This document shows, one piece after another, positions 50,301-63,500 of a DNA stretch of 64,000 nt. Position 1 is the first letter of the stretch. Every line of letters begins with the position of its first letter. Origin of the DNA: Streptomyces zinciresistens K42 (GTDB taxonomy: Bacteria > Actinomycetota > Actinomycetes > Streptomycetales > Streptomycetaceae). The stretch lies in assembly GCF_000225525.1 (NCBI RefSeq), contig NZ_AGBF01000003.1:1-64000 (forward strand), in the 5' to 3' direction. Made by a program: the position numbers and the translations under genes. The notes below the pieces were generated by a model that searched no databases, was not told the origin of the DNA, and saw only the letters and a program-made list of their open reading frames with translations.

Positions 50301-51480
50301 GCTGGAGGCCACGGGCGCCTGGGTGACGGTGGCGGCGTGTGACGTGGCGGACCGTGAGGCGCTGGCGGCGGTGCTGGAGGGGATTCCCGGGCAGTCGCCG
50401 TTGAGCGCGGTGGTGCATACCGCGGGTGTCCTCGACGACGGTGTGATCGATGCGCTGACGGTTGAGCGGGTGGCCGGTGTGCTGCGTCCGAAGGCGGACG
50501 CGGCGCGGAATCTGCACGAGCTGACCGCCGGGACGGATCTGTCGGCGTTCGTGCTGTTCTCCTCGGCTGCGGGCACGATAGGCGGGCCGGGCCAGGGGAG
50601 TTACGCGGCGGGCAACGCGTTCCTGGACGCGCTGGCGTGGCAGCGGCGGGCGGACGGTCTTGCGGCATCGTCCATCGCCTGGGGCGCCTGGGCCGGGAGC
50701 GGCATGGCCGTCGACGGGGATCTCGACGAGCAGATGAAGCGGAGCGGTGTCGCTCCGATGGACCCGGAACTGGCGATCTCCGCGCTCCAGCGTGTTCTTG
50801 ACCTGGACGAGACCCACGCCCTCGTGGTCGATGCCGCATGGGAGCGCTTCGGGGGGGAGCTGGGTGGCGCCAGGCCGGTTCCACTGCTGAGCGAGCTGAC
50901 GAGGAGGCGGCGGTCGGACGCGGCGTCGGAGCCCTCGGACCCGGCACCGGGCGAGTCGGCCGCGGCGGAGCTGCGTGCCGAACTGGAGGGGCTCTCCCCG
51001 GCGAAGCGCCGGCGTTCCCTGCGCAAGCTGGTCCGCCAGCACGTCGCCGCGGTCCTGGTGCATGCGACTCCCGAGGCCGTCGAGAGCGACCAGTCGTTCA
51101 GGGAGCTGGGTTTCGACTCGCTGACGGCCGTTCAGCTCCGGAACCGACTGAGCGCGATCACCGGTCTGGAACTGCCGACCACGCTGGCATTCGACTACCC
51201 GAACCTCACCGTACTGGCCGAGCACCTGGAGACGAACATGTTTCCGCAGGCCGATGGGGCTGAGCCGAAGGACCCGGAGGAGGACCGGATTCGCGAGGCG
51301 CTGGCCTCGGTTCCGTTCGCGCGGTTCCGTGAGGCCGGGCTGATGGACGCCCTACTGGACCTTGCCCGGATCTCGGAGAGCGGTTCTGAGCCGGCGCCCC
51401 AAGAAGGAACGAACAGCGCGGTCGACGCGATGGACGTCGACGACCTCGTCCAGAGGGCACTGGGCGGCGCGGACCTCTGA
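41350..51480 (+). CDS. Modular type I polyketide synthase PKS-B (two modules)
   Basis: This 3376-residue synthase has an N-terminal docking coiled coil (about 1-33, [20 protein letters not shown]), then module 4 KS-AT-DH-KR-ACP, module 5 KS-AT-KR-ACP, and a C-terminal docking segment ([18 protein letters not shown] and [13 protein letters not shown]). It should receive the chain from PKS-A and pass it to PKS-C. The GTG at 41350 is the start; AAGAGG is very close and GAAGGAG lies 13-19 bases upstream, so the binding site is not ideal. The gap to PKS-A is 85 bp and to PKS-C 25 bp, consistent with one operon. Module numbering here assumes collinearity with PKS-A. Confidence 0.96.
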   Translation: MSETKLRDYLKRATASLHETRQELRELKDRDTEPIAIVGMGCRYPGGVQSPEDLWELVATGTDAVSAFPVDRGWDEDLYDPDPEKPGKSYTREGGFLHDANGFDASFFGMSPREALATDPQQRLLLETSWEALERAGIDPASVRGSRTGVFVGVMYNDYGSRIQSIPEGLEGHLGNGSAGSVASGRISYTFGFEGPAVTVDTACSSSLVALQLAVQALRKDDCSLALAGGVAMMATPGVFVEFSRLRGLAVDGRCKSFSNAADGTGWSEGAGVLLLERLSDARRNGHRVLAVVRGAAVNQDGASSRLTAPNGPSQQRVIRDALRNAGLSAADVDAVEAHGTGTPLGDPIEAQALLATYGKERPGADRPLWLGSFKSNVGHTQAAAGVAGVIKMVMAMRHGVLPKTLHVEEPSAHVDWSAGAVSLLTEAKPWPETGEPRRAGVSSFGVSGTNAHVILEQAPEAEPTEVAAAEVVGGPVAWVVSGRSAAGLRAQAGRLREFVVGRPELGVADVALSLATTRSAFEQRAVVTGTSREELLERLDAVVDGTKLPGVIWGKDAEAPGRSVFVFPGQGAQWLGMGVGLLESSPVFAESVGECESALSVYVDWSLTDVLRGVEGAPGFDRVDVVQPVLFAVMVSLARLWRSVGVEPDAVMGHSQGEIAAACVAGALSLEDAARVVALRSQAIAAGLAGRGGMVSVGLPVDVARERIAAWGGAISVAAVNGPGSVVVSGDAGALDELVVLLEGEGVRVRRVPVDYASHSAHVEEIRGELLKVLADIAPRPSQVPFYSTVTGELVDTAGLDAEYWYTNLRQTVELEATTRALLGSGHGVFVEVSPHPVLTLPVQQTVEAADAQAVVVGTLRRDEGGLERFLTSAAEAFTQGVQVDWAAIQEERGGRRVELPTYAFQRERYWLKAPAGAGDAGSVGLGSLGHPLLGAVVSMASGGGVLLSGRLSLATHEWLADHAVHGVVLLPGTAFVELAVQAGDQVGCGRVAELILEAPLIVPEKGGVHLQVEVGEADASGHREVSVFSRDEAEAAGAVWVRHARGALAPAAGAEATPFDFGAWPPPGAEVADVSGQYARAAQNGLRYGPVFQGLKRAWRRGDEVFAEVSLPDGEREGAGEFGLHPALFDAALHAMGVSEALADGSGALLPFSWRGFSLGAVGASSLRVRLAPVTGSGSGAVSVVVGDESGRVVASVESLALRPVEADRLKIAGGAARDALFRVEWVDAPAFDAAGEAAPRTEVMRVASAGADVVGEVHERVLGVLERVRAWVADEDLAGEPLVVVTQGAVDAGEGVVDLAGAAVWGLVRSAQAESPGRLVLVDTDDVEGVEGVLPGVLGLGEEQVVVRSGVVRVPRLGRSVASGDARESGVFGSGAVLVTGGTGVLGGLVARHLVVRYGVRKLVLLSRRGVGAGGAAELRAGLEAVGAEVVFVACDAADRGALSGVLSGLPEGFGLSGVVHAAGVLDDGLLSSLTRERVEPVLRAKVDAAWNLHELTEGMGLSAFVLFSSAAGVLGGAGQSSYAAANVFLDGLASWRRARGLPGVSMAWGLWAEASGMTGHLGAQDLLRVSRSGLVPLSSEEGLELFDAALASDESVPVPLRLDLPALRAQGAELPALFRNVVPRVTTRRTARSQQTASLPDELHRRLAGLPQKAQDEMLGELVRVQTAAALGHATPETVNTRQPFKELGFDSLMAVDLRNRLTAETGLRLSATLVFDYPTPVALVGHLREAILGEHGATASPGAGVVAAAGTPVDGDPIVIVSMSCRLPGGVRTPEELWHLVATGTDAVSGFPANRGWDLDGMYDPDPDREGTYYVRNGGFLHDADQFDPAFFGISPREALSMDPQQRLLLETSWEAFERAGIDPVANRGSRSGVFVGVMYNDYATRLYGNAPEGFEGSLGTGSAGSVASGRISYTLGLEGPAVTVDTACSSSLVALHMAAQALRQGECDLALAGGVTVMSSPGVFVEFSRQRGLSVDGRCKPFSNAADGTGWAEGVGMLLLERLSDARRNGHPVLAVVRGSAINQDGASNGLTAPNGPSQQRVIRQALASAGLSAADVDAVEAHGTGTTLGDPIEAQAVLATYGQGRPEGRPLLMGSVKSNIGHPQAAAGVTGVIKMVMAMRHGVLPKTLHLDEPSKEVDWSAGEVRLLAEAVKWPETGRPRRAAVSSFGVSGTNAHTVLEQAPEGEAAGTAAPEAASGPVAWVVSGRGPAGLRAQAGRLREFVTARPELAVPDVALSLATTRSSFEHRGVVTGADREELLARLGALAGNEAGPGVTRGVADARGRSVFVFPGQGAQWRGMAVGLLDSSPVFAEAMAECESALSVYVDWSLTDVLRGAEGAPGFDREDVVQPVLFAVMVSLARLWRSVGVEPDAVMGHSQGEIAAACVAGALSLEDAAKVVTLRSQAIAAGLAGRGGMVSVGLPLDAARERIAAWDGALSVAAVNGPGSVVVSGGPEVLDELVAQLEGEAIRVRRVLIDYPSHSVHVEAIREELLKVLADIEPRSSQVPFYSTVTGELLDTAALDAEYWYRNLRQTVQLEAATRALLDSGHGVFIEASPHPVLMLPLQQTVEAAGAPAVVVGTLRRDEGGLEQFLTSASELHVSGADVDWRRVFEGRGARRVDLPTYAFQRQRYWLDAPVGEAPAGGAGPGADSVDARFWEAVEREDLESLVRTLEVDDEEQQSSLTALLPALSSWRRQRRERSTVDGWRYSVAWTPVASAADAALTGTWLVVVPRICGDEALPASVVDGVALRGARVVRVVADAADGREAMAERLRAALKEAGTDPAAVSGVFSLLGLDESAHGSFEAVPAGLAATVGLVQGLGDAGVQAPLWCGTRGAVSVGRSERLASPTQAMVWGLGRIMEVEYSRRWGGLVDLPETVDSRAVDRLAAVLAGAEAENQVAIRGSGVFAQRLVRAPAPENPTRDGWRPTGSVLVTGGTGALGAHVARWLARTGAEHLVLTSRRGMQAEGAAELKAELEATGAWVTVAACDVADREALAAVLEGIPGQSPLSAVVHTAGVLDDGVIDALTVERVAGVLRPKADAARNLHELTAGTDLSAFVLFSSAAGTIGGPGQGSYAAGNAFLDALAWQRRADGLAASSIAWGAWAGSGMAVDGDLDEQMKRSGVAPMDPELAISALQRVLDLDETHALVVDAAWERFGGELGGARPVPLLSELTRRRRSDAASEPSDPAPGESAAAELRAELEGLSPAKRRRSLRKLVRQHVAAVLVHATPEAVESDQSFRELGFDSLTAVQLRNRLSAITGLELPTTLAFDYPNLTVLAEHLETNMFPQADGAEPKDPEEDRIREALASVPFARFREAGLMDALLDLARISESGSEPAPQEGTNSAVDAMDVDDLVQRALGGADL
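41444..46560 (+). other. PKS-B module 4: KS-AT(methylmalonyl)-DH-KR(B-type)-ACP
   Basis: The KS active site is DTACSSS; a nearby conserved stretch reads [15 protein letters not shown] where other modules have GASNGLT. The AT (about 43030-43960) has GHSQGE and YASH (methylmalonyl). The DH has intact [10 protein letters not shown] and LFDAALHAM. The KR has GGTGVLG, LDD and Ser/Tyr/Asn. The ACP has [15 protein letters not shown]. The AT, DH and KR are nearly identical to module 1. Outcome: a methyl-branched alkene, conjugated to that of module 3. Confidence 0.88.
46630..51240 (+). other. PKS-B module 5: KS-AT(methylmalonyl-like)-KR(B-type)-ACP
   Basis: The AT (about 48220-49150) has GHSQGE, as in methylmalonyl enzymes, but YPSH rather than YASH, so the extender is less certain. 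The dimerisation element ([20 protein letters not shown]) replaces the DH. The KR has GGTGALG and HTAGVLDDG, so it is B-type; catalytic residues are present, again with one proline (GGPGQGSY). The ACP has [16 protein letters not shown]. Outcome: a hydroxyl with an alpha-alkyl branch. Confidence 0.84.
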
Positions 51481-51505
51481 TGCTTTTGGAAGTGTGGAGC
51501 TACTG

Positions 51506-54500
51506 ATGGCTATGTCCTCCGAGAGAGTGGTCGAAGCGCTGCGCGCTTCCTTGCGGGAAAACGACCGCCTCAAGCTACAGAACCAGCGCCTGGTCGCGGC
51601 GTCGCGTGAGCCCCTTGCCATTGTCGGGATGAGCTGCCGCTTCCCCGGAGGCGTGCACACCCCGGAGCAGCTGTGGCAACTCGTCGTCGACGGCGGCGAC
51701 GCCATCTCAGGGTTTCCGACGAACCGCGGCTGGGACGTCGAGGGGCTGTACCACCCGGACCCCGACAATCCGGGGACGAGTTACGCCCGCGAGGGCGGCT
51801 TCTGCCACGAGGCCGACGAGTTCGACCCGCAGTTCTTCGGGATATCCCCCCGTGAGGCCGTGGCGACCGACCCGCAGCAGCGGCTGGTGCTCGAAGCGTC
51901 ATGGGAGGCGTTCGAACGAACCGGCATCGACCCGCTGTCTCTGCGCGGCAAGCCGGTCGGGGTCTTCGTCGGCACGAACGGCCAGGACTACTCGACTCAC
52001 CTTCTCGAGGCGGGAGATGGGCTGGAGGGCTATCTGACGGGCAGCGCGGTCAGCGTGGTGTCGGGGCGCATCTCCTACACCTTGGGTCTTGAGGGGCCCG
52101 CGGTGTCGGTGGACACGGCCTGTTCGGCATCGCTGGTGGCGCTGCACATGGCCATGCAGGCACTGCGCCAGGGCGAGTGCGATCTGGCGCTGGCCGGCGG
52201 TGTGTCGGTGATGTCGACGCCGGGCGCGTTCGTGGAGTTCAGCCGGCAACGGGGGCTCGCCCCCGACGGCCGGTGCAAGCCGTTCGCGAACGCGGCGGAC
52301 GGCACCGGCTGGTCCGAGGGCGTCGGCATGCTCCTCGTGGAACGTCTGTCGGACGCGCGCAGGAACGGCCATCCGGTGCTGGCGATCGTTCGGGGTTCGG
52401 CGATCAACCAGGACGGCGCGTCCAACGGCCTGACCGCCCCCAACGGCCCGTCGCAGCAGCGGGTGATCCGGCAGGCGCTGGCGAACGCGGGGCTGTCGGC
52501 GTCGGACGTGGACGCGGTGGAGGCGCACGGCACGGGCACCACGCTGGGCGACCCGATCGAGGCGCAGGCGCTGCTGGCGACGTACGGCAGGGAGCGGTCG
52601 GCGGACAGCCCGCTGTGGCTGGGTGCCATCAAGTCGAACATCGGCCATACCCAGGCCGCCGCCGGAGTCGCGGGCGTCATCAAGATGGTGATGGCGATGC
52701 GGCACGGTGTGCTGCCGAAGACGCTGCACGTGGACGAGCCGTCGCGGCAGGTGGACTGGTCCGCGGGCGAGGTGCGGCTGCTGACCGAGACCACCGCGTG
52801 GCCGGAGACGGGCCGACCGCGCCGCGCGGGCATCTCCTCCTTCGGGGTGAGCGGCACCAACGCGCACACCATCATCGAGCAGGCTCCGGAAGCCGACCGC
52901 GACGCACCGGCCGCGACGGTGGCCCCCGAGGCGGACCGGGCCGAGCGGCCCGCCGCCCTGCCCTGGCTGCTGTCCGGCAAGAGCGCGGAGGCGCTCGCCG
53001 CCCAGGCCGGCCGGCTCCACGCCCATCTGAGCGCCCACGCGGAGCCGGCGCCTGCGGACGTCGGCTTCTCGCTGGCCACGACCCGATCGGCGTTCGAGCA
53101 CCGTGCGGCCGTGGTCGCCGGGGACCGGGACGACTTCCTGCGCGGCCTGAAGGCTCTGGCCGCCGGCGAGAACGCGGCTCAGGTCATTCGGGGCACGGCA
53201 CGGGTCGAGGACACCCTCGCGTTCCTGTTCACCGGCCAGGGTGCGCAGCGTCCGGGCATGGGGCGGGAGTTGTACGAGGCGTTCCCGGTGTTCGCCCAGG
53301 CGCTGGACGGGGTGTGCGCGCATCTGGACGTGCTGCTCGACCGCCCGCTGCGCGAGGTGATGTTCGCGGCGGAAGGCAGCGCGGACGCGGAACTGCTGGA
53401 CCGGACGGCGTTCACGCAACCCGCGCTGTTCGCCGTCGAGGTGGCGCTGTTCCGGCTGCTGGAGCACTTCGGCGTCACCCCGGACGTGGTGATCGGCCAC
53501 TCCGTCGGTGAGATCGCGGCGGCCCATGTGGCGGGGGTGTTCTCGCTGGAGGACGCGTGCACGCTGATCGCCGCCCGCGGCCGGCTGATGCAGGCGCTGC
53601 CCGAGGGCGGCGCGATGGTCGCAGTGCAGGCGTCGCAGGAGGAGATCGCGCCGTCGCTGGCCGGCCGTGAGGCCGAGGTGAGCGTCGCCGCCGTCAACGG
53701 CCCGGCCTCCGTGGTCATCGCCGGCGACGAGCCCGCCGTCCTGGAGATCGCCGCGCAGTGGGCGGAGCGGGGCCGCAAGACCCGCCGCCTGCGCGTCAGC
53801 CACGCCTTCCACTCCCCGCGTATGGACGCCATGCTGGACGACTTCCGCAAGGTCGTCGAGGGGCTCTCGTTCGCCGCGCCCTCCATCGACCTGGTCTCCA
53901 ACGTGACCGGCGGGTCGGCCTCGGACGCCGAGGTGTGTGCACCGGAGTACTGGGTGCGCCATGTGCGCCAGGCCGTGCGCTTCGCCGACGGCGTTCGCTC
54001 CCTTGCGGCCCAGGGCGTGACCACCTTCCTGGAGGTGGGTCCCGACGGTGTGCTCTCGGCGATGGCACAGGACTGCCTGTCGGACCGGCCCGGGACCGCC
54101 TCGGCGCCCGTGATCGTGCCGGGGCTGCGCAAGGACCGCCCGGAGGTCACAGCCCTGACCACGGCGCTGGCCAGCCTGCACGTTCACGGGTCCGCCGTCG
54201 ACTGGGCCCCGGCCTTCGACGGTCTCGGGGCCCGCAGGGTCGACCTGCCGACCTACGCCTTCCAGCGTCGGCGCTACTGGGCCGAGAAGTCCGCCGACGC
54301 GGCCGGTGCCGACGCCGGCGTCCGCCACGAGGTGGACGCGCGGTTCTGGCAGGCCGTGGAGCGGGCGGACCTCGTGTCCCTCGCCAGGACGCTGGACGTC
54401 GAGGACCAGGCGTCGCTGGGCGCGGTGCTGCCCGCCCTGTCGGCATACCGGCGCGGCAGCCGCGACCGGTCGACGATCGACGGCTGGCGCTACCGGGTGT

Positions 54501-57500
54501 CGTGGAAGCCGGTGCCGGACCCGGCCGAGGGGCCGTTGTCGGGGACGTGGCTGGTGGTGGTTCCGGCGGCCCGTGCCGGCGACGAGCCGGTCTCGGGGGT
54601 CGTCGCCGGGCTTGAGCGGCATGGCGCGGGTGTGGTGTCGCTCGTGCTGGACGAGCGGGACCTGGACGCGGGCAGCCTGGCGGGGCGGCTGCGTGAGGTG
54701 GCCGGGCAGACGCCTGAGCTGGGTGGTGTCCTGTCGCTGCTCGCCCTGGACGAGGAGCCCTGCCCGGGGCATCCGGCACTGTCGGGTGGTGGTGCGCGCA
54801 GCCTGGTGCTGGCGCAGGCGATGGTCGAGGCGGATGTTCCGGCCCGGTTGTGGTGCGGTACGCGCGGCGCGGTGTCGGTGGGGCGCTCGGACCGGCTGAC
54901 CGGCGCCGTGCAGTCGCAGGTCTGGGGTCTGGGACGGGTCGTGGCGCTGGAACACCCCGCGGTGTGGGGTGGCCTGGTGGATCTGCCCGAGTCGCTGGAC
55001 GAGCGCGGCGCGGCGCGGCTGGCCGGTGTGCTGTCCGCCGGGAAGGGCGAGGACCAGGTCGCGATCCGTGGCTCGGGGGTGTTCGCCAGGCGGCTGGTGC
55101 GGGCTGACGCGAGTGGGGGAGCGGAGCGGCCGTGGCGCGCACGTGGCACCGTGCTGGTGACCGGCGGCACCGGCGCGCTGGGCGGCCAGGTGGCCCGTTG
55201 GCTGGCGCGCAGCGGTGCCCGGCATCTGGTGCTGACCAGCCGACGCGGCCCCGACGCGCCGGGCGCCGCCGAACTGCGCGACGAGCTTGAGGCGCTGGGC
55301 GCGAGGGTGACCGTGGCGGCCTGCGACGTGACGGACCGCGACGCGTTGGCCGCCGTCCTCGCCGACGTTCCGGAGGAGTTTCCGCTCAGCGCGGTGTTCC
55401 ACGCGGCGGGTGTCGAGCAGGCCGCCGCGCTTGTGGGGATGAGCCTGGCGGACGCGGCGGCGGTGGTGTCCGCGAAGACCGCGGGGGCCGCGCACCTCGA
55501 CGAACTGCTGGGCGACCGGGAACTCGACGCGTTCGTCGTCTTCTCGTCGATCGCCGGTGTGTGGGGCAGTGGTGGCCAGGCCGCGTACAGCGCCGCCAAC
55601 GCCTGTCTGGACGCGCTGGCGCAGGACCGCCGGGCCCGGGGCCTGGCCGGCACCGCCGTGGCCTGGGGCCCCTGGGCCGAGGGCGGTATGGCGGCCGCGG
55701 AGGGTGTGGAGAGGGAACTCGCCCGTCGCGGCCTGCGCGTCATGGCTCCGGCGCTGGCCATCGCCGCCTTGCAGGGCGCGATCGAGGGCGGCGACACCGC
55801 GGTGACCGTCGCCGACATGGACTGGGAGCGGTTCGCCCCCGCCTTCACCCTGGAGCGGCCGAGCTCGTTGATCGGCGACCTCCCCGAGGTCGCGAAGGCG
55901 CTGGAGGCCGCGGGCGCGCCCGGCGGGGCGGCTGCCTCGGCGGGCCTGCGGGAGCGGCTGGCGGGGCTCACCGAGGCCGAGACCGACCGGGCCCTGCTCG
56001 ATCTGGTGCGGGGCCACGTGGCCGCGGTCCTCGGGTTCACCGGCGGGGAGACGGTCGACGCCGGGCGGGCCTTCAAGGAGCTGGGCTTCGACTCGCTCAC
56101 GGCGGTGGAGCTCCGCAACCGGCTGAACGCGGAGACCGGGCTGGCGCTTTCGGCGACGCTGGTCTTCGACTACCCGAACGCGTCGGTCCTGGCGGACCAC
56201 CTGCGTGCCGAGGTGCTGGGCACGCGGGGTGCGGTGGCCGCCCCGGTGGCGGTGGCGGCCCGGGTCGACGACGATCCGATCGCGATCGTCGGCATGAGCT
56301 GCCGCTTCCCGGGCGGGGTGCACAGCCCGGAGGATCTGTGGGACCTCGTGGCCGGCGGCAGCGACGCGATCTCCGAATTCCCGTCCGACCGCGGCTGGGA
56401 CGTGGAGGGGATGTACGACCCGGACCCCGAGCGCTCGGGCACGTTCTACGCGCGCGAGGGCGGCTTCCTGCACGAGGCGGGCGAGTTCGACGCGGACTTC
56501 TTCGGGATCTCGCCGCGCGAGGCCCTCGCCATGGACCCGCAGCAGCGGCTGCTGCTGGAGACCTCGTGGGAGGTCTTCGAGCGCGCCGGTATCGCGCCCA
56601 CGTCCGTACGCGGCAACCAGATCGGCGTGTTCGTGGGCGCCGCCACCTCGGGCTACGGGTCCGGCGCCGACGACGACCTGGAAGGACAGCTGCTGACCGG
56701 CAACGCGACCTCGGTCGTGTCCGGTCGTATCTCCTACACCTTGGGCCTTGAGGGGCCCGCGCTGACGGTGGACACCGCGTGTTCGTCGTCGCTGGTCGCG
56801 CTGCACCAGGCCGCGCAGGCGCTGCGCCAGGGCGAGTGCTCCATGGCGCTCGCCGGCGGTGTGACCGTGCTGGCCACGCCGGCGGCCTTCGTGGAGTTCA
56901 GCCGCCAGCGGGGACTGTCGCCCGACGGCCGCTGCAAGCCGTTCGCGGACGCCGCCGACGGCACCGGGTGGTCCGAGGGCGTGGGCATGCTGCTGGTGGA
57001 GCGGCTGTCCGACGCCGAGCGCAACGGCCACCGGGTGCTGGCGCTCGTGCGCGGCTCGGCGGTGAACCAGGACGGTGCGTCCAACGGTCTGACGGCGCCC
57101 AACGGCCCCTCGCAGCAGCGGGTGATCCGGCAGGCGCTGGCGAACGCCCGCCTGTCGGCCGCCGAGGTGGACGCGGTGGAGGCCCACGGCACCGGCACCA
57201 TGCTCGGCGACCCGATCGAGGCGCAGGCGCTGCTCGCCACGTACGGCCAGGAGCGGCCGGAGGGCCGCCCGTTGTGGCTGGGCGCGCTGAAGTCGAACAT
57301 CGGTCACACGCAGGCCGCCGCCGGTGTCGCCGGGATCATCAAGATGGTGATGGCGATGCGGCACGGTGTGCTGCCGCAGACGCTGCATGTGGACGAGCCG
57401 TCGCGGGAGGTGGACTGGTCGGCGGGTGAGGTGCGGCTGCTGACCGAGACCACCGCGTGGCCGGAGACCGGTCAGCCGCGCCGGGCCGGTGTGTCGGCGT

Positions 57501-60500
57501 TCGGCGTGAGCGGCACCAACGCGCACACCATCATCGAGCAGGCCCCGGTGTACGAGGAGGCGGTGCGGAACGACGCTCCCGCCGAGGACCACGGCGTCCT
57601 TGCCTGGGCGCTCTCCGGCCGCAGCCCGCAAGCCCTGCGCGCCCAGGCCGAACGGCTGAGGTCGCGTCTGACGGAGCGCACCGAACTGGGCGCGCTGGAC
57701 GTGGGTTACTCGCTGGCGGCGACACGTTCGGCCCTCGAACACCGTGCGGTGGTCACGGGCACGGATCGCGCCGGACTGCTGCGGAGGCTCGACGCTGTCG
57801 CTGCCGGTGAGACCGCCCCCGGAGTGGTGCGGTCCGCCGCGCGTCCGTCGGGTTCGACCGCGTTCCTGTTCTCGGGTCAGGGTGCGCAGCGCCTGGGTAT
57901 GGGGCGGGAGTTGTACGACGCCTTCCCGGTGTTCGCCCAGGCGCTGGACGGGGTGTGCGCGCATCTGGACGTGTTGCTGGACCGTCCGCTGAAGGACGTG
58001 ATGTTCGCGGCGGAGGGCAGTGCGGACGCGGACCTGCTGGACCGGACGGCGTTCACGCAACCGGCGTTGTTCGCGGTCGAGGTGGCGTTGTTCCGGTTGC
58101 TGGAGCACTGGGGTGTCACCCCGGACGTGGTGATCGGCCACTCGATCGGTGAGATCGCGGCGGCGCATGTGGCGGGGGTGTTCTCGCTGGAGGACGCGTG
58201 CACGCTGGTTGCGGCGCGTGGCCGGCTGATGCAGGCGCTGCCCGGGGGCGGCGCGATGGTGGCGGTGCAGGCGTCGGAGGAGGAGGTCGCCGGTTCGCTG
58301 GCCGGTCGTGAGGCCGAGGTGGGTGTCGCCGCGGTCAACGGCCCGGCCTCTGTGGTCGTCTCGGGCGACGAGGCGGCCGTGCTGGAGATCGCCGCCCAGT
58401 GGGAGCGGGAGGGGCGTAAGACGCGTCGTCTGCGGGTCAGTCACGCGTTCCACTCGCCGCGTATGGACGCGATGCTGGACGATTTCCGCGCGGTGGTCGA
58501 GGGGTTGTCGTTCGCTCCGCCCTCGGTTGCGCTGGTGTCGAATGTGACGGGCGGGGCTGCGGGCGCGGGCGAGGTGTGTGTGCCGGAGTACTGGGTGCGG
58601 CATGTGCGCGAGGCGGTGCGTTTCGCGGACGGGGTGCGGGCGCTCGGGGCTCAGGGGGTGACCGCCTTCGTGGAGGTGGGTCCTGACGGGGTGCTCTCGG
58701 CGATGGCGCGGGAGTGTCTGACGGGGGAGGAGGCATCGGCCTCGGTCGTCGTGCCGGTGCTGCGCAAGGACCGTCCCGAGACGGGGGCGTTGACGACGGC
58801 TCTGGCCGAACTCCACGTCCACGGCGTCACCGTCGACTGGGAACAGCTCTTCGCCGGACGCGGCGCGCGGAAGGTCGAACTGCCCACCTACGCCTTCCAG
58901 CGGCAGCGCTACTGGCTGGAGGACAGCGGAGGTGCGTCGGGAGACTCCGCCGCCGACAGCGTGGACGCCCGGTTCTGGGAAGCCGTCGAGCGCGAGGACC
59001 TGGAGGCCCTGGCCGAGGCGCTGGACGTCGACGGGGACGGCTCGCTGAGCGAACTGCTGCCCGCGCTGTCGTCGTACCGGCGTCAGCAGCGTGACCGGGC
59101 CACCGTCGAAGGATGGCGGTACCGCGTCTCCTGGAAGCCGGTCCCGGACATGACCGGCGGGGCCCCCTCGGGGACCTGGCTTCTGGTGGTGCCGGCCGGA
59201 CTGGCGGACAGCGACGTCACCACGTCGATCGGTCAGGGAATCGGGAAGCACGGCGCCCGGGTCGTGCTGGTGGCGGTCGCGGCCGACACCGACCCCGACG
59301 GGCTGACCCGGGCCCTGCTCGGCGCACTCGACGGCGAGACCGGGATCAGCGTGCTGTCGCTGCTCGCCCTCGACGAGGAGCCCCTCGTCGAGGAGCCGCA
59401 GGTCGCGGCCGGACTCGCGCTGACCCTGCGGTTGGTGCAGGCCCTGGCGGGGCTGGACATCGACGTTCGGCTGTGGTGCGCCTCGCGGGGCGCGGTCTCG
59501 GTGGGACGTTCGGACCGGCTCACCAGCCCGGTGCAGGCGCAGGTGTGGGGCCTCGGCCGGGTCGCGGCCCTGGAGCACCCCCGGATCTGGGGTGGCCTGG
59601 TCGATCTGCCCGAGGTCCTCGACGGGCGCGCCGTGGGGCGGCTGGCCGGTGTGCTGTCCGCCGAGGGCGCCGAGGACCAGGCCGCGGTGCGGGGTTCCGG
59701 TGTGTTCGTCCGGCGGTTGGCGCGGGTCGCGTCGTCGGGCGGCGGAGCCTGGCGGCCGGCCGGCTCGGTTCTGGTGACCGGTGGCACGGGCGCGTTGGGC
59801 GCGCATGTGGCCCGTTGGGCGGTGCGCGAGGGCGCGCGACACGTCGTCCTCACGAGCCGCCGCGGCCTGGCGGCCGACGGTGCGCCCCAGCTGAAGGCGG
59901 AACTAGAGGCCATGGGTGCGCTGGTCTCGGTGGCCGCTTGCGATGTGGCCGACCGCGACGCGCTCACCGAGGTGCTGGCGGGAATCCCCGAGGAGTTCCC
60001 CCTGCGCGGGGTCGTGCATGCGGCCGGTGTGCTGGACGACGGTGTGCTGGACGGTCTGTCCGTCGACCGGGTCGCCGGGGTACTCGGCGCGAAGGCGTCG
60101 GGCGCCAGGCAGCTGCACGAACTGACGGCACATCTGGACCTCGACGCGTTCGTGCTGTTCTCGTCGTTCGCCGGTGTGGTGGGCGGCGCCGGACAGGGCG
60201 CCTACGCGGCGGCGAACGCCTACCTGGACGCGCTCGCGGTGCTGCGCCGCGGCGCCGGTCTCGCCGGTACGGCGGTCGCCTGGGGCCCCTGGGCCGAGGC
60301 CGGGATGGCCGCCGAAAGCCGCGCCGGGGAACGGGTGCGCGGCGGCGTGGTCGCCGCGATGGACCCGGCGCCGGCCGTGGCGGCGCTCGGTTGGGCCGCC
60401 GGCCATGACGAGGCTTCGCTCGTCGTCGCCGACGTCGACTGGAAGCGCCTGGCCTCGGCACATGCCACCTCCGGCGGCGGCGCTCTCCTCAGCGACATCC

Positions 60501-63500
60501 CCGAGGCGCACCAGCACCTGACCGCGGACGACGCCGGTACCGAGGCGGAAGCCGCCACCTTCGCCCAGAAGCTCGCCGGGCTGTCGGCGGCCGAGCGCAA
60601 CCAAGCAGTCCTGGAACTGGTACAGGGCCACGCCGCCGCCGTGCTCGGCCACGCTTCGGCCCGGTCGATCGAGCCCGGCCGGGCCTTCCGCGACCTCGGG
60701 TTCGACTCCCTCACCGCGGTCGAGCTGCGCAACCGGCTGGACCTCGCGACCGGACTGCGCCTGCCGGCCACACTGGTCTTCGACTATCCGAGCGCCGCCG
60801 AACTGGCCGACCACCTCGACGCCGAGGCGTTCGGCTCCGCCCAGCCGGCCCTGTCCGCCCCCGAACCGAGGACCGCCCCCGTGGACGGCGACCCGATCGC
60901 GATCGTCGCGATGAGCTGCCACTTCCCCGGGGATGTGCACACACCGGAAGACCTGTGGAAGCTGGTCGCCCAGGGCGGCGACGCCATCGCCGAGTTCCCC
61001 GGCGACCGCGGCTGGGACCTCGACGGTCTGTACGATCCCGACCCCGGGCGGCTCGGCACGTCCTACGCACGCGAGGGCGGCTTCCTCTACGGCGCCCCGG
61101 AATTCGACGCGAAGTTCTTCGGGATCTCACCGCGTGAGGCGCTCGCCATGGACCCGCAGCAGCGGCTGCTGCTGGAGACCTCGTGGGAGGCGTTCGAACG
61201 CGCCGGTATCGCCCCCGAGTCGCTGCGGGGCACCCGGGCGGGCGTGTTCGTCGGCACGAACGGCCAGGACTACGCCGGACTGTGGCTGGACGCGCAGGGC
61301 GACCTGGAAGGCCACCTGGGCACGGGGAGCGCGGCCAGCGTGGTGTCGGGGCGCATCTCCTACACCTTCGGTCTGGAGGGTCCCGCGGTGACGGTGGACA
61401 CCGCGTGCTCGTCGTCGCTGGTGGCGCTGCACATGGCCATGCAGGCGCTGCGGCAGGGCGAGTGCGACCTGGCGCTGGCCGGCGGTGTGTCGGTGATGTC
61501 GACGCCCGGCGCGTTCGTGGAGTTCAGCCGTCAGCGCGGACTGGCCCCCGACGGCCGGTGCAAGCCCTTCGCGGACGCGGCGGACGGCACCGGCTGGTCC
61601 GAGGGCGCCGGCATGCTCCTCGTGGAACGCCTGTCGGACGCGCGCAGGAACGGCCATCCGGTGCTGGCCGTCGTGCGCGGCTCGGCGATCAACCAGGACG
61701 GCGCGTCCAACGGCCTGACCGCCCCCAACGGCCCGTCGCAGCAGCGGGTGATCCGGCAGGCGCTGGCGAGTGCCGGGCTGTCGGCGGCCGAGGTGGACGT
61801 CGTGGAGGCGCACGGTACGGGTACGACGCTGGGTGACCCGATCGAGGCGCAGGCCCTGCTGGCCACCTACGGCCAGGGGCGGCCGGAGGGGCAGCCGCTG
61901 TGGCTGGGTGCCGTCAAGTCGAACATCGGCCATACCCAGGCCGCCGCCGGTGTCGCCGGTGTCATCAAGATGGTCATGGCGATGCGCGAGGGCGTGTTGC
62001 CGAAGATCCTTCACCTGGACGAGCCGTCGCGGCAGGTGGACTGGTCGGCGGGTGACGTGCGTCCGCTGACCGAGGCCACCGCGTGGCCGGAGACGGGGCG
62101 GCCGCGCCGGGCGGGTGTCTCCTCGTTCGGGCTGAGCGGCACCAACGCCCACACCATCATCGAGCAGGCCCCCGACCTGGAAGAGGCCGTGACCGCGGAG
62201 CCGGCCCTGCCCGAGACGCCGGTGACGGCGGCCGTGGTGCCGTGGCTGGTGTCCGGCAAGAGCCGGGAGGCGCTGCGGGCGCAGGCCGAGCGGCTCGCCG
62301 CGCATGTGGCCGCCAGAGCCGACCTCGGCGCGCTGGACGTGGGCTACTCGCTGGCGACCCGCTCCGTGTTCGAACACCGGGCCGTGCTGGTCGGCGAGGA
62401 CCGGGAGACCCTCCTGCGGGGTCTCGACGCCGTGGCCGGGCACGGGATCGCTTCCGGCGTCGTCCAGGGGCAGGCCGTACCGGGTGGCAGGACGGCGTTC
62501 CTGTTCTCGGGTCAGGGCGCGCAGCGTCCGGGCATGGGGCGGGAGTTGTACGACGCCTACCCGGTGTTCGCCCAGGCGCTCGACGGGGTGTGCGCGCATC
62601 TGGACCTGCTGCTCGACCGCCCGCTGCGCGAGGTGATGTTCGCGGCGGAGGGCAGTGCGGACGCCGAGCTGCTGGACCGGACGGCGTTCACCCAGCCCGC
62701 GCTGTTCGCGGTCGAGGTGGCGCTGTTCCGGCTGCTGGAGCACTTCGGTGTCACCCCGGACGTGGTGATCGGCCACTCCGTCGGTGAGATCGCGGCAGCG
62801 CACGTGGCGGGGGTGTTCTCGCTGGAGGACGCGTGCACGCTGATCGCCGCCCGCGGCCGGCTGATGCAGGCGCTGCCCGAGGGCGGCGCGATGGTCGCCG
62901 TACAGGCGTCCGAGGAGGAGGTCGCCGCCTCACTCGCCGGCCGTGAGCACGAGGTGAACATCGCCGCCGTCAACGGGCCGTCGGCGGTGGTGATCGCGGG
63001 CCACGCGGCCGCGGTCCAGGAGGTGGCGGACACATGGAAGGCGAGCGGGACGAAGACTAGGTGTTTGCGGGTCTCACATGCGTTTCACTCTTTCCTCATG
63101 GACAGTGTGTTGGACGCGTTCGGCCACGTGGTCCGTGAGGTCTCTTTCGAACCGCCGGCCATGGCGCTGGTGTCCAATGTCACCGGTGCGCTGGTGTCGG
63201 AGGATGAGACGAGTTCTCCGGATTACTGGGTTCGGCATGTGCGTGAGGCGGTGCGGTTCGCGGATGGGATACGTTCGCTCAAGGCGTTGGGCGTGACCAG
63301 GTTCCTGGAAGTGGGTCCCGACGGTGTGCTCACCGCGATGGCTCAGGACTGCCTCGCGGAAAGCGCCGAAGACACCTCAGCGGCAATGCTGGTTCCCGTG
63401 CTGCGCAAGGAACGCCCCGAAGCAGGGGCGTTGATGACGGCCCTGGCCGAATTGCACGCGCACGGTGCCGCGGTGAACTGGGAATCGGTATTCGCCGGGC

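Noticed and set aside
44440..51225. Long minus-strand open frame across PKS-B
   Set aside because: Same composition artefact opposite PKS-B; no recognisable protein features.
51899..59842. Long minus-strand open frame across PKS-C
   Set aside because: Same artefact opposite PKS-C; the plus-strand frame has full, ordered PKS domains.
63050..63062. Possible stop codon or frameshift in PKS-C (ACTAGG)
   Set aside because: In frame it reads ACG-AAG-ACT-AGG-TGT; TAG is out of frame and the AT sequence continues normally.
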